Counted from the stretch's first letter, positions 49,523 through 58,912 are shown. The stretch: 64,000 nucleotides of DNA from an uncultured Desulfobulbus sp. (GCF_963664075.1 NZ_OY760916.1:4711110-4775109); one strand, 5' to 3'. Notes: generated by a model from the sequence alone, not told the origin. A program made the numbers and translations.

Positions 49523-50062
49523 TCAACCCGGGAGTGTGCCAGGAAAGAGTTCATCGAGTTTGGCTTTGATCGCTCTACCCCAGACCTGATAGCCGCGGGT
49601 GGAGAGATGAACCTGGTCATTTAAAAAGCCAGGGTGGGTGATGGGGAGACAGTGCTCGTTAAAGGGGGCGACCGCATCCAGGAAATGGCAATTTTCAACC
49701 CTGGCAGCAGCCTCTTCCAACTCCTGGTTCACTTCTTCCAGGTCGTGCGTTGCAACAATGGGCATGGGCATGAGCGAATTGACGATAATGGGGCTATCTG
49801 GATAACAGATACGCAGCCGCTGGAGCATGGTGGTGAGGATGGTGGGGAAGAGCCGGTAGCCAAAGAGCAGGTTGTTTGTCCCCGACTGCACCAGGACTAC
49901 ATTTGGGTCAGGGTAGGCTTCTATCTCATCCATCAGACGGGCGGACAGCTCCTCGGTCATCTCTCCGGCAATCCCACGGTTGATAACCGCAATTTCCGGA
50001 AGATGGCTAGGCCAATCCCCCCATTCCACCAGTGAATCTCCCAGCATGAGTAACGTAATCAT
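49523..50062 (-). CDS. SGNH/GDSL-type hydrolase
   Basis: This 179-aa enzyme has block I as LMLGDSLVEWG (nucleophile Ser10 in GDS), the block II Gly in RGIAGEM, block III as QSGTNNL (Asn, about residues 59-65) and block V as DQVHLS (catalytic Asp-x-x-His, about 151-154). All residues of the SGNH set are present. It is likely a cytoplasmic esterase or lysophospholipase-like hydrolase, since no signal peptide is seen; the substrate is unknown. The ATG at 50062 is preceded by GAGGG, and the glgX gene ends upstream after about 45 nt on the same strand. Confidence 0.88.
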   Translation of the reverse strand: MITLLMLGDSLVEWGDWPSHLPEIAVINRGIAGEMTEELSARLMDEIEAYPDPNVVLVQSGTNNLLFGYRLFPTILTTMLQRLRICYPDSPIIVNSLMPMPIVATHDLEEVNQELEEAAARVENCHFLDAVAPFNEHCLPITHPGFLNDQVHLSTRGYQVWGRAIKAKLDELFPGTLPG

Positions 50063-50105
50063 AGGACCCTCTTGTAGGTATCTTGATTGAAGAAACTAAT
50101 TATTC

Positions 50106-52199
50106 TCAACGCCCACTTGGTTGTGACTGCAGAACAACACAGCCCATATTGGCAACAGTAACTGTTTGGCCGCACTGTACTGTATTCGCCCGGTTCGGGT
50201 CAACGAAGTCTCGAGGTCCGCTTTTGCCAGTATCGATAAGACAAGCCCAGTGACGGTTTCGTGTTGCCTGGGGCAGGGTGAAATGGGCCGGATCAGAGGG
50301 ATGCATATTGAGCATGATAAAAAAATCATCATCTGTGGGCGTGAGAGACTCCCCGTTTAAAAAAAATGCCAGGGTACGGCATTCTGAAGACCAGTCCTGG
50401 CTTCCGGGAGTGAGCCCCTGCCAGGTGATCTGGAGCCCAATATCATCAGCCGGGTTTTGGGTGGAGTGCGGGAAAAAATCTTCACGGCGAAAAATAGGGT
50501 GATTTTTGCGCAGTGCGATGAGTTTTTGAAAAAATCGTCGCAGGGAGCGATTTGTTTGGGCGAGGCTCCAGTCGATCCAGCTGATAGGGTTATCCTGGCA
50601 CCAGGCGTTGTTGTTACCGAGCTGGCTTCGGCCAAATTCATCTCCCGCAACCAGCATGGGGACCCCTTGAGAAAGCAGCAGGATCGTGGCCATGGTTCGT
50701 TGGCGGCGAGAGCGCAGGCGGAGTATCGCCTTGTTGGTTGTTGGCCCCTCGATGCCGCTGTTCCAGCTGTTGTTGTTATTGTCCCCATCCCGGTTGTTCT
50801 CGCCGTTGTCCAGGTTGTGTTTTTCGTTGAAACTGACCAGATCTGCCAGGGTAAAACCGTCATGACTGGTAATGAAGTTAATAGAGTTGGCAGGACTACG
50901 GCCGTTTGCCTGGTAAAGATCCGAGCTTCCAGCAATGCGTGTGGCGACTGCTGGGACCAGTCCTTCTCGGCCGCAGCAGAAACCGCGAATATCATCACGA
51001 AAGCGTCCGTTCCACTCGGCCCATCTGGGATGCGGAGAAAAACTTCCCACCTGATAGAGACCTGCGGCATCCCAGGCTTCAGCAATAATTTTGGTGTCTG
51101 AGAGAATGGGGTCCTCGGCTATCATCTCCACCACGGGGGGATTGGCCAGCACCTGCCCCTGGGCATCGCGGCCAAGAATAGAAGCCAGATCAAAGCGAAA
51201 GCCATCTACATGCATCTCCATAACCCACCAGTGAAGTGCATCGAGAATGAGGTTGCGGACGATGGGCTGGTTACAGTTACAGGTGTTGCCGCAGCCGGAA
51301 TAGTTCAGATAATCCCTGGTCCAGGGATCAAGCAGATAATAGATCGTATTGTCGATGCCACGAAAACTGGTGGTGGGGCCATCTGGCCCACCTTCAGCGG
51401 TGTGGTTGTAAACAATATCTAAAATGACCTCAATGCCAGCCCTGTGCAGTGCTTTTACCATATCGCGAAACTCATTGAGAGGGGCGCTCAACTCACTGCT
51501 ATAGCTGGATTTGGGTGCAAAGAAGGACAGGGGGCTGTACCCCCAGAAATTTTTCAATTGCTCACCGGTGAACGGGTTTGTGAAAATTGACTCATTTTCA
51601 TTGAATTCGGTTACCGGCATGAGTTCCACGGCAGTTATTCCCAGCTGTTTGAGATAGCCTATTTTTTCGCTGAGCCCTTTAAAGGTGCCAGGCGCACTGA
51701 CTCGGGAAGAGGGGTGCTGGGTAAAACCACGGATATGGAGTTCGTAAATGATGGTGTCTTTGAGTGGAATGTTAAGCGGCCGATCGCCCTCCCAATCATA
51801 GGGGAGAGGGCCGGGCAGGCAACAGGGGGTATGACCCAGGCAGGTCCTTTTCTCGCCCCATCCCGGTGAGATAATCTGCTTAGCATAAGGATCAAGCAAC
51901 ACTCGCTCGGGCTCATAGGCGTCACCGGATCCTTGGGGGGCGTAGGCGCCGTCTATACGGAAGCCATAGCGGAGACCGGCTGGTGGAGTGAGAAGTAAAA
52001 TGTGCCAGATATCACCGGTTTTATTGTATTTAGGATCAAGGCATATTTCCATGACGTCCATGGACTCTTCCCCCTGTGCCAGGACCAGGCTGACCGAGGT
52101 CGCGTGGCGGGAAAAGAGCGCAAAGTTGATTCCTTGTGGAGTGATGGTGTTGCCCAGGGGCAGGGGACTGCCTGCTTCGGTATGAAAAGTCATTTTCAT
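50106..52199 (-). CDS. glgX: Glycogen debranching enzyme GlgX
   Basis: This enzyme of about 697 aa, in GH13, hydrolyses alpha-1,6 branches of limit dextrins. An N-terminal CBM48-like domain (PLGNTITPQGINFALFSRHATSV) precedes the (beta/alpha)8 barrel with VILDIVYNHTAEGG (region I), GFRFDLASILG (region II, nucleophile Asp), IIAEAWDA (region III, Glu) and FITSHDGFTLADLV (region IV). The Asn/Gly-rich NGENNRDGDNNNNSWN loop is typical of GlgX. Start assignment is uncertain: ATG 52199 or ATG 52193; further upstream codons are an AT-rich promoter-like stretch. That stretch (AATAATAATGATTATTATT) vaguely resembles a Fur box but could be chance. No other glycogen gene is in the window. Confidence 0.93.
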   Translation of the reverse strand: MKMTFHTEAGSPLPLGNTITPQGINFALFSRHATSVSLVLAQGEESMDVMEICLDPKYNKTGDIWHILLLTPPAGLRYGFRIDGAYAPQGSGDAYEPERVLLDPYAKQIISPGWGEKRTCLGHTPCCLPGPLPYDWEGDRPLNIPLKDTIIYELHIRGFTQHPSSRVSAPGTFKGLSEKIGYLKQLGITAVELMPVTEFNENESIFTNPFTGEQLKNFWGYSPLSFFAPKSSYSSELSAPLNEFRDMVKALHRAGIEVILDIVYNHTAEGGPDGPTTSFRGIDNTIYYLLDPWTRDYLNYSGCGNTCNCNQPIVRNLILDALHWWVMEMHVDGFRFDLASILGRDAQGQVLANPPVVEMIAEDPILSDTKIIAEAWDAAGLYQVGSFSPHPRWAEWNGRFRDDIRGFCCGREGLVPAVATRIAGSSDLYQANGRSPANSINFITSHDGFTLADLVSFNEKHNLDNGENNRDGDNNNNSWNSGIEGPTTNKAILRLRSRRQRTMATILLLSQGVPMLVAGDEFGRSQLGNNNAWCQDNPISWIDWSLAQTNRSLRRFFQKLIALRKNHPIFRREDFFPHSTQNPADDIGLQITWQGLTPGSQDWSSECRTLAFFLNGESLTPTDDDFFIMLNMHPSDPAHFTLPQATRNRHWACLIDTGKSGPRDFVDPNRANTVQCGQTVTVANMGCVVLQSQPSGR

Positions 52200-52295
52200 C
52201 TTGAAATAATAATCATTATTATTATAGTAAGGGTGCATTCACATAATGCATGATACTTGTTTGTTCGTCATTTTCAAACCGTCACGGAGGTTGGT

Positions 52296-53231
52296 ATGGG
52301 TTTATTCAATAAATTAGTCATTTCAGGTATTCCGGCAATCGATTGGGATATGACCCCTGATTACACCTTCGGAACCTTTGAAAGTTGGGGCGGGGTTGAA
52401 CGGATTCGCAATAACAGTGAGCGAATTTACTATTTTTTTATCGATGCCTGGGACGAAGTGCCTAGACTCTGTCTCATGGAGCGCGGAGTCAAGCACGCGC
52501 AAGTGGTTGCAGAGATTCTAGCTCCTGCGGAGATGGTACAAAAATGTGTCCGGGAGCAGGGGAAAGCAGCTTTATTTGAGCGCACACATGCCATCAACGA
52601 TGAGCTGAAGCAGTGGTTGCGTGAAAACGTGGTGAACACCGATGATGATTCCAAGGTAATCATGCTGGAACAGCATGAGCCCTCAGGTCCTGAGGAAACC
52701 GGTCTGCCGTTGCGCAGTTCTAGCGCCCCTCTCCAGGCACGAATTATTCTTCCAGATCAGCCGGAGGAGTTAAGTGAAGAAGATGTCGGTCGTATGGTTG
52801 CCTCTTACAATTTTTGTGATAGTGAGAGAAACCCAGAAGGGCGCTTTGTCAGTGAGCTGGTTGACAACAATGATGGGTTGACAGTTAGTGATAAGGTGAC
52901 AGGATTGATGTGGCAGCGCGAAGGCCTTGATATCATGAGCAACAGATCCATGCGTAGGGAGGTCGCTCGCGTGAACGATGAACTTTTTGCAGGCTATTCG
53001 GATTGGCGTCTTCCCTCCATGGCCGAGGCACTTTCCTTACTTGAGCCAGAAAAGTTAGCCCATGATCAGTATTTGCCCCGTTGTTTTTCAGGTGAGCAGC
53101 CTTTTATCTTCGTCGATGCGGTGCGAAGGCCCGGAGGACAGTGGTTTGTCGATTTCAAACAGGGACGAGCCTTCTGGTCATCTGGAACTATTCCAGGAGG
53201 TTTTGGTCGTCTTTGCCGCAGGGAAGTCTGA
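52296..53231 (+). CDS. DUF1566-domain protein
   Basis: This 311-aa protein has no signal peptide or membrane helix. The first 170 residues have no family I recognise (GLFNKLVISGIPAIDWDMTP, acidic middle region). Residues about 195-311 form a DUF1566/Lcl-like domain: LTVSDKVTGLMWQREG, YSDWRLPSMAEALSLLEPE, then FWSSGTIPGG and FGRLCR at the C-terminus. This domain is a C-type-lectin-like fold often found in surface or regulatory proteins. The ATG at 52296 has GGAGG 5 nt upstream; the frame is open 13 codons earlier without a ribosome site. It is divergent from glgX and followed by a receiver-protein gene 218 nt away. Confidence 0.75.
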   Translation: MGLFNKLVISGIPAIDWDMTPDYTFGTFESWGGVERIRNNSERIYYFFIDAWDEVPRLCLMERGVKHAQVVAEILAPAEMVQKCVREQGKAALFERTHAINDELKQWLRENVVNTDDDSKVIMLEQHEPSGPEETGLPLRSSSAPLQARIILPDQPEELSEEDVGRMVASYNFCDSERNPEGRFVSELVDNNDGLTVSDKVTGLMWQREGLDIMSNRSMRREVARVNDELFAGYSDWRLPSMAEALSLLEPEKLAHDQYLPRCFSGEQPFIFVDAVRRPGGQWFVDFKQGRAFWSSGTIPGGFGRLCRREV

Positions 53232-53449
53232 ACCATTGGTTGAGGGAATGACTGAACAGCGTCCCCTCAAGAGGAAAGGGGCGTTTGTATGCAAAGTAGT
53301 TATGCGTTGTTCAGTTTTTCCCACCGTTCTTGGGCGTATTGAGGAAAAATAGGTGTCAAGCGAAAAAAGCAGTTGAAGGTAGGAGTGCTCCTTAGTAGGA
53401 TATCATGTAATTCCAAACTGTTTTTGACTACAAGGGGAGAGGATAATCC

Positions 53450-53821
53450 TTGAAACGGATATTGGTGGTCGACGACGAGGCTCAGATTCGTACCATGCTA
53501 ACCCAGATGTTAGAGCTTGAGGGGTTTGAGGTCCACACCGCAGAAAATGGTGAAGAGGGACTGGCCCTGGTAGGGAAATATGCCTTCGACTTGGTAATTA
53601 CAGATATGATTATGCCGGTGAAAGACGGACTCAAGTTCATTATGGAGCTGGTTCGTGATTATCCGGATTTGCGCATACTTGCCATTTCCGGTGGCGGCGC
53701 TATCAAGGCGGAACGCTATTTGACCATGGCCGGATATCTTGGCGATATAGCCACGCTGGAGAAGCCCTTTAAACGGGAGATCCTACTTGATCTTGTGCAG
53801 AAACAAATCGGAGGTGATTGA
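53450..53821 (+). CDS. Single-domain response regulator (CheY-like)
   Basis: This 123-aa protein is one receiver domain without output. It shows ILVVDDEAQ (acidic pocket, Asp8-Asp9), the phospho-acceptor in LVITDMIMPVKDG (about Asp53), the switch Ser/Thr in LAISGGGAIKAE and the conserved Lys in TLEKPFKRE. The start is TTG at 53450: AAGGGGAGAGGA lies 6 nt upstream and there is no ATG in frame nearby. Such receivers relay phosphate to an Hpt or bind a motor or enzyme; its partner is not adjacent. The hybrid kinase with Hpt at 38395 is one possible partner, but this is only a guess. A strong terminator follows. Confidence 0.9.
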   Translation: MKRILVVDDEAQIRTMLTQMLELEGFEVHTAENGEEGLALVGKYAFDLVITDMIMPVKDGLKFIMELVRDYPDLRILAISGGGAIKAERYLTMAGYLGDIATLEKPFKREILLDLVQKQIGGD

Positions 53822-53870
53822 TCCTGCCAAGGGTGCTTCACCTCTGTTCGTTATTTCTTTGTTTCAACAA

Positions 53871-53906
53871 AGCCTGCAGAGCTCCTATGCTCTGCGGGCT
53901 TTTTTG
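53871..53906 (+). terminator. Terminator after the receiver gene
   Basis: AGCCTGCAGAGC and GCTCTGCGGGCT form a 12-bp stem with a single mismatch or wobble and a 6-nt loop, followed by six T. It separates the receiver gene from the convergent carboxypeptidase gene. Confidence 0.88.
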
Positions 53907-53922
53907 TTGAGGGGGCCTGCGG

Positions 53923-54864
53923 TTATGTATCGGTAAAACCATAGCTGACCAGCTTTGTCAGGTCTGCCCACATGGTTTCACTGCCCATGATGGCGACGAT
54001 GATTGATCGTCCCTCCCGACTGAACTGTCCCACATAGGTCTGGCGGGCAGCAACTGTGTATCCGGTTTTTCCACCATCAGCCCCTTTGATTCGCCAGAGT
54101 GCGCGATTGTGGTTCCGTAACCTTTGTCCAAAGCCAGCCTGCACATATTTCTGATGCATTCGGGTGGCAAAGCTTTTTTGCTGCATGGCATAACGCATCA
54201 GGGTGGCCAGGTCGCGAGCAGTCGTATGTTGGCCCACCGCTGTGAGACCGGAGGCGGTTTTGCACAGCGTGTTTTTAGCACCCCACATTTTAGCAGTCAG
54301 GTTCATGAGATGCGCAAATTTTTCTTCCGTTCCCCCTATTTTTTCAGCAAGGGCAACGGCTGCATCGTTGGCAGAACTGAGGAGAACCGCGTTGATCAGG
54401 TCGTCGGTGCTATAGTGGGCACCCGGTTTGAGATAGACTTTTGATCCATCTTTGATAACAGCGTTCCAACTGACACTAACCTGCTCATCAAGGGGGAGTG
54501 CCTCCAGGGCGATCATGGCCGTGACAATTTTAATCGTCGAGGCTGGTTGCCGCAGGTTATCCGCCATTTTGGTGAACAGCGGGCGACCATCTTTGGCATC
54601 AATCACAATGGCACTGCGAGCACTGATCTGTTGGGAAAGCACTGCGGCGTTTTTTTGTATGGAAGGTATGTGCTTCTGCGGATTATGGGAGGGCGTGGGG
54701 CTGAGAGCTATGGCGGCTTGAGCTCCTTGTTTCCAGGAGAGCTGCTGACGGTGAGCATGTCCCGTGGCAATTGCTGCAGTATTGGTCTGTGCTGAAATTG
54801 AGGGGACGAGTGCCAAGCCTGCTACGCTTATAAGCAGGAACACAGGAGAAAGAAGTCGTAACAT
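53923..54864 (-). CDS. D-alanyl-D-alanine carboxypeptidase (S11 family)
   Basis: This 313-aa periplasmic enzyme of the PBP5/DacA type trims D-Ala from peptidoglycan pentapeptides. A signal peptide (LLSPVFLLISVAGLALVPSISA) precedes the SXXK motif (ASTIK, near residue 108), the SXN motif (SSAND, near 165) and KTG (GGKTGYTVAA, near 266). The C-terminal membrane-anchoring extension of PBP5 is absent, so the protein resembles the shorter PBP7-like forms. The ATG at 54864 was chosen because it begins the signal peptide; the open frame upstream is not protein-like, and no clear ribosome site precedes it. Convergent with the receiver gene. Confidence 0.9.
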   Translation of the reverse strand: MLRLLSPVFLLISVAGLALVPSISAQTNTAAIATGHAHRQQLSWKQGAQAAIALSPTPSHNPQKHIPSIQKNAAVLSQQISARSAIVIDAKDGRPLFTKMADNLRQPASTIKIVTAMIALEALPLDEQVSVSWNAVIKDGSKVYLKPGAHYSTDDLINAVLLSSANDAAVALAEKIGGTEEKFAHLMNLTAKMWGAKNTLCKTASGLTAVGQHTTARDLATLMRYAMQQKSFATRMHQKYVQAGFGQRLRNHNRALWRIKGADGGKTGYTVAARQTYVGQFSREGRSIIVAIMGSETMWADLTKLVSYGFTDT

Positions 54865-55024
54865 GCAGGGGAAGTTGTGTGAAAGTAATATGATAAAATA
54901 TAAAATTCTAAATGCTATCCCTACCCCTGTCAAGGTGAGTCCCCGTTTTCTTTGAAAACGGGGCATTCTTGTGGTAAAGAGCCCTGCGGTATGCAACTGT
55001 CAGGTATGATGATTGGGAGGACCT

Positions 55025-56809
55025 ATGCAAATACAACCAGAAGTAGTTGAGCAAGCGCAGGAGCGAGTACAAGCTTCCGCACCTGGCCAGCCTGGAAAGA
55101 ATCAGCTGCCAGCGATCCAGGAGAACCCGATAACGCTGAATGATCTGGTTGATATCAGTTGTCGAAAATATCGTTCCTATTCGGCAATAGGCATGGCCCT
55201 TGAGGAACCCTTGAGCTACAAAAAATTTCATGAACGAATTCTTGCCTTGGCTGCGTATCTACGGGAGCAAGGGGTCAAATTGGGGGATCGAGTAGCCCTC
55301 TTGGGGGAAAATTCACATAACTGGGGCACTGTTTATCTGGCCGTGGTTCGCCTTGGTGCGGCAACAGTCCCCATATTTCCCGATCTGCCTGATGCGGATG
55401 TCCATCATATTTTGGGGGAGATGAAATGTGATTTTATTTTTATTACCCAGCGGCAGATGGAAAAAATCTATGACTGCAAAAAAGAGGTTAATCGTGTTGT
55501 AACCTTAGATGATTACCGCGATGATACCGGCCTCTTGGAGGTCGAACCCTTTTCTGATTTTCTCGCCGCCGCCTTGGCCAAATATGGAGAGCAGGCTCGT
55601 GAAGAACTCCTGGAATTTGAGCCGGTGTCTACTGATGAGCTTGCCTCTATTCTTTACACCAGCGGAACTTCAGGGTTTTCCAAGGCAGTCATGCTTTCGC
55701 ATGGCAACCTCTGCGCCAATGCCAACTCCGCCAGTGGCATTATACGCAGCGTTCCTCCTGGATGGGTCTTTTTATCTGTCTTGCCGATCTCGCATACCTA
55801 TGAATTTACCGTCGGTTTTCTTCTGCCCTTACTCAAAGGTTGCCGTGTTGTCTATGCTGGCAAAACGCCAACTCCCGCTGTGTTGCAACGTATTTGTTCC
55901 AAGGAAAAACCGCAGGTGATGTTGGTCGTCCCCTTGATCATTGAAAAGATATTTAAAAAACGGATTGCCCCAGCTGTGGAAAAGAGCCGAATGCTCAGCT
56001 TTTTCTGCCGCTTCAGCCTCAGTCGCAAGGTTATTTATCGTAAAATAGGTGCTCAACTCAGCGGCTTTTTCGGTAATCGACTGGAAGTCATGGGGATTGG
56101 CGGGGCTGCACTAAACCCCGAGGTGGAGCGGTTTCTCCGTGAAGCGGCTTTTCCTTTTATCGTCGGCTATGGGTTAACCGAAGCCGCCCCCCTGCTCGCC
56201 GGTGGCCCCTATGGTGATCGTACCGTACGCCTGGGATCCACCGGTAAACCAGTACCCAATGTGAAAATTCGTATCGATGATCCTCACCCAGAGACAGGGG
56301 TAGGAGAGGTGTTGGCGCAGGGGAAAAATGTGATGCAGGGATACCTCAATGATCCCGAGGCAACCAAAGAGACCCTGACCGAGGATGGCTGGCTGCGGAC
56401 AGGAGATATCGGTCTCATCGATCGTGAAGGTAATCTCCATATCAAGGGCCGTTCCAAATCGGTCATCGTGCTGTCAAACGGGGAGAATGTTTTTCCTGAG
56501 GCTATAGAACATAAGATCAATGCCTATCCCTTTGTCGTTGAGTCGCTGGTGGTTGAAAATAGAGGCATGCTCGAGGCCTGGGTCTATCCGGATTATGAAT
56601 TCATCGATTCAAAAACCGAGGGGCAAAGCCGTGCTCAGCGTCATCAATATATCAGCGGACTTATGGAGGAGATGCGCTCCACGGTGAATGACCAGGTTTC
56701 TGCATCGTCTCGACTCTCCCGTATTCTAGAGCGGCGTGAGCCTTTTGTGAAAACCGCAACCCACAAGATTAAACGTTATTTGTACTCTGCTGACAACATG
56801 CATGTCTAG
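55025..56809 (+). CDS. Long-chain acyl-CoA synthetase-like AMP-binding enzyme
   Basis: This 594-aa ANL-superfamily enzyme activates a carboxylic acid, probably a fatty acid, as acyl-AMP and acyl-CoA. Signature motifs are ILYTSGTSGFSKAVMLSHGN (P-loop, about residues 205-224), LPISHTYEF, VGYGLTEAAPLLAGG (A5, about 383-397), RTGDIGLIDREGNLHIKGRSKSVIVLSNGENVFPEAIE (A7-A8) and a C-terminal catalytic Lys region (TATHKIKRYLY). The ATG at 55025 has GGGAGG 4 nt upstream. It is followed 64 nt later on the same strand by a FadL-type outer-membrane transporter, which suggests coupled uptake and activation of fatty acids or hydrophobic aromatics. Confidence 0.9.
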   Translation: MQIQPEVVEQAQERVQASAPGQPGKNQLPAIQENPITLNDLVDISCRKYRSYSAIGMALEEPLSYKKFHERILALAAYLREQGVKLGDRVALLGENSHNWGTVYLAVVRLGAATVPIFPDLPDADVHHILGEMKCDFIFITQRQMEKIYDCKKEVNRVVTLDDYRDDTGLLEVEPFSDFLAAALAKYGEQAREELLEFEPVSTDELASILYTSGTSGFSKAVMLSHGNLCANANSASGIIRSVPPGWVFLSVLPISHTYEFTVGFLLPLLKGCRVVYAGKTPTPAVLQRICSKEKPQVMLVVPLIIEKIFKKRIAPAVEKSRMLSFFCRFSLSRKVIYRKIGAQLSGFFGNRLEVMGIGGAALNPEVERFLREAAFPFIVGYGLTEAAPLLAGGPYGDRTVRLGSTGKPVPNVKIRIDDPHPETGVGEVLAQGKNVMQGYLNDPEATKETLTEDGWLRTGDIGLIDREGNLHIKGRSKSVIVLSNGENVFPEAIEHKINAYPFVVESLVVENRGMLEAWVYPDYEFIDSKTEGQSRAQRHQYISGLMEEMRSTVNDQVSASSRLSRILERREPFVKTATHKIKRYLYSADNMHV

Positions 56810-56873
56810 GCGGCACCTGGATAGTTATCAGCAGTTTTTTTAAAGCAATACCTTTGAGAAAAAAGGGGGGGGA

Positions 56874-58124
56874 ATGAAAAAGTTTTTTCTGGCAGGCGTC
56901 GTCCTGCTCGCAGCGGCCAGTCAGGCCATGGCTTCGGGGTACCGTATACCGGAGCAGTCAGTCAACTCAACAGCTCGGGCCGGAAGTTATGTGGCCTACA
57001 CGCCAAGTGCTGATGCATCCTATTATAACCCGGCTAATATGGCCTGGCTGGAAGATCGCTGGCAGTTTGAAGTGGATGCGACCTGGATTCATCTCAGTTC
57101 GATTGATTATACCGATACAGATATTGCCGCGTTTAATGGAAGCTCGGAGGCGGAGGATTTTTTTCTGCCGACATTTTTTTTGGTCTCACCAGACTACAAT
57201 AATTTCCGTTTTGGCTTTTCTGTAACCGCTCCGGGCGGACTTTCAAAGCGTTGGAAAGACGTGTACCCCAGGACATCCGCAGAAGAGTTCAGCCTTAAAA
57301 TCTTTGATTTTAACCCGACGGTTTCTTACAAAATCAATGATTCCTTTTCGGTCGCGGCAGGAGTGCGCGGAGTGTATGTAGATGGCAAGGTACGGAGTAA
57401 TGGTGTGGTCAGTACCCCATACACTGCTTCTCGTGATATGGAGGGGGACAGTCTGGAATTCGGGTGGAACCTTGCTGCAACCCTGCGTCCGATGGATAAC
57501 ATGAACCTCAGCGTCACCTACCGCTCAAATGTAGATTTGGATATAGAAGGGGATGCAAATTTAGCAACCAGCCTGCCAGTCCCGCTTGATACCTATTCCG
57601 GAAGTACCGGGGTTTCCATTCCCCTTCCCGCCGTTTTGGCGGTTGCAGTTTCCTATACCTTTTGGGATCAACTCACAGTTGAACTCGAATATGATCGGAC
57701 CTACTGGTCGGAATATGATCAGCTTGATTTTACTTATCCAACAATATTGACCAACCCTATTCTTTCCGCTGCATTTGACGACGTCAAACCTAAAAATTGG
57801 AAGGATACCGACGCCTGGCGCCTGAGTTTTACCTATGACATGCAGAATAATTTCATTCTCATGGCTGGTATTGCTTATGACGAAAATCCTGCACCCTCTG
57901 GAACCTTGGGATTCGAGTTGCCCGACTCTGACGCTATGCTCTATTCGCTTGGTCTTCGTTATAAGATCAACGAGGATATGGAGATCGGTATTGCGTACTT
58001 GTATGATGATAAGGAATCTCGCACGGTATTGAATCGGACTGTGGCGGAGCCTGGGAATATTAATGGCACCTTTGATGACGCCTCAGCTCATCTAATAACG
58101 GTTGGATTTAGCTATAAGCTTTAG
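56874..58124 (+). CDS. FadL/OmpP1/TodX-family outer-membrane transporter
   Basis: This 416-aa protein has a signal peptide (FFLAGVVLLAAASQAMA), then the family's N-terminal hatch sequence SGYRIPEQSVNSTARAGSYVA. A 14-strand barrel region follows with DASYYNPANMAWLEDRW, the characteristic PGGLSKRWKD segment and a C-terminal strand HLITVGFSYKL. FadL-type proteins let long-chain fatty acids or other hydrophobic compounds cross the outer membrane by lateral diffusion. Its position after the acyl-CoA ligase supports a fatty-acid substrate. A GGGGGG-rich stretch precedes the ATG at 56874. A bidirectional terminator follows 26 nt later. Confidence 0.92.
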   Translation: MKKFFLAGVVLLAAASQAMASGYRIPEQSVNSTARAGSYVAYTPSADASYYNPANMAWLEDRWQFEVDATWIHLSSIDYTDTDIAAFNGSSEAEDFFLPTFFLVSPDYNNFRFGFSVTAPGGLSKRWKDVYPRTSAEEFSLKIFDFNPTVSYKINDSFSVAAGVRGVYVDGKVRSNGVVSTPYTASRDMEGDSLEFGWNLAATLRPMDNMNLSVTYRSNVDLDIEGDANLATSLPVPLDTYSGSTGVSIPLPAVLAVAVSYTFWDQLTVELEYDRTYWSEYDQLDFTYPTILTNPILSAAFDDVKPKNWKDTDAWRLSFTYDMQNNFILMAGIAYDENPAPSGTLGFELPDSDAMLYSLGLRYKINEDMEIGIAYLYDDKESRTVLNRTVAEPGNINGTFDDASAHLITVGFSYKL

Positions 58125-58149
58125 GCGTTAAAGACGATATAACTTTGTA

Positions 58150-58181
58150 AAAAAAGCCCGGCAAATGCCGGGCTTTTTTTA
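58150..58181. terminator. Bidirectional terminator fadL / M50 protease
   Basis: AGCCCGGC and GCCGGGCT form a stem around a 4-nt loop, with A7 on the left and T7 on the right, so it works for both convergent genes (ends at 58124 and 58184). Confidence 0.92.
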
Positions 58182-58183
58182 TT

Positions 58184-58813
58184 TCATCCCAGAAGCAGGG
58201 AATTGCTGAAACGAATGATCGGCATGATCACAGAGCTGATGACGCCGGTGTAGAAGAGGGCCAGGAGAATAAAAAATCCGTAGGGTTCCAATTTTGCAAA
58301 GCTGCGGGCACTCTCAGGAGGTAAGAGGCCCATGAGGACTTTGGATCCATCCAGTGGCGGAATGGGAATGCAGTTAAAGACCGCGAGCATGATGTTAATC
58401 CAAACACTAGCAATGAGCATGCCGGCCAGCGGTTGGAGAAAGGCCAGAGGAAGAAAAGTAAAAAAGTTGACCACTGTGTGAGCAATGGCCGCGCTGGCCA
58501 GGGCGAGGCCCACGTTAGCCCCGGGTCCTGCCAGGGCGACTTTCAGCATATCCTGGCGTGGGTTACGGAAGTAGCGTGGATCTACCGGTACTGGCTTGGC
58601 CCAGCCGATTTTCATGATAATAAAGGCAATGACGCCCAGAGGATCAAGGTGCTTTAAGGGGTTCAAGGTCAGCCGTCCCGACATCTTGGCTGTTGGGTCC
58701 CCCAGTCGCCAGGCCACGTAGCCGTGGGCCAGCTCATGAACAGTCAGGGCAAAGAGCAGAGGCGGTAGCTGAATAATCAGTTGCCGCATGAGGGCGTTAA
58801 AATCAAAGTCCAT
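58184..58813 (-). CDS. Site-2 protease-family (M50) membrane metalloprotease
   Basis: This 209-aa membrane protein has the zinc motif HELAH in ALTVHELAHGYVAWRLGD (about residues 26-43), a GRLTLNPLKHLDPLG segment and the second metal-ligand region FNCIPIPPLDGSKVLMGLLP (about 153-172), as in short M50B proteins. Four or more hydrophobic helices are visible. Short bacterial members of this type are often annotated as peptidases of unknown substrate. The ATG at 58813 has a distant AGGA; the frame is open 18 codons upstream. It lies downstream of the DHH-CBS-nucleotidyltransferase gene on the same strand with a gap of about 100 nt. Confidence 0.9.
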   Translation of the reverse strand: MDFDFNALMRQLIIQLPPLLFALTVHELAHGYVAWRLGDPTAKMSGRLTLNPLKHLDPLGVIAFIIMKIGWAKPVPVDPRYFRNPRQDMLKVALAGPGANVGLALASAAIAHTVVNFFTFLPLAFLQPLAGMLIASVWINIMLAVFNCIPIPPLDGSKVLMGLLPPESARSFAKLEPYGFFILLALFYTGVISSVIMPIIRFSNSLLLG

Positions 58814-58912
58814 CACGTCAAATAATCCTGAAAAAGTGGTAGTTGTGTGCTGTGGAAGTACGAACAACCATAAGCTCGAATGGGGGAAAAGCGAGAAAAA
58901 TCGGGGTGATTT

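Noticed and set aside
49287-49526. 79-codon minus-strand frame between glgX-side genes and the OB-fold gene
   Set aside because: It crosses an A11 tract and the 37-nt repeat, its product looks like translated repeat (many Arg, Thr, Ser) and the spacing to any ribosome site is poor.
52203-52223. Fur-box-like AT palindrome before glgX
   Set aside because: The match to GATAATGAT repeats rests on a simple AATAAT/ATTATT run, which is expected by chance in AT-rich promoters, and glgX is not an iron gene.
53249-53352. 34-codon frame starting MTEQRPLKRKG before the receiver gene
   Set aside because: No proper ribosome site, no hydrophobic or known motif, and it ends well before the TTG start of the receiver gene. 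Probably untranslated.
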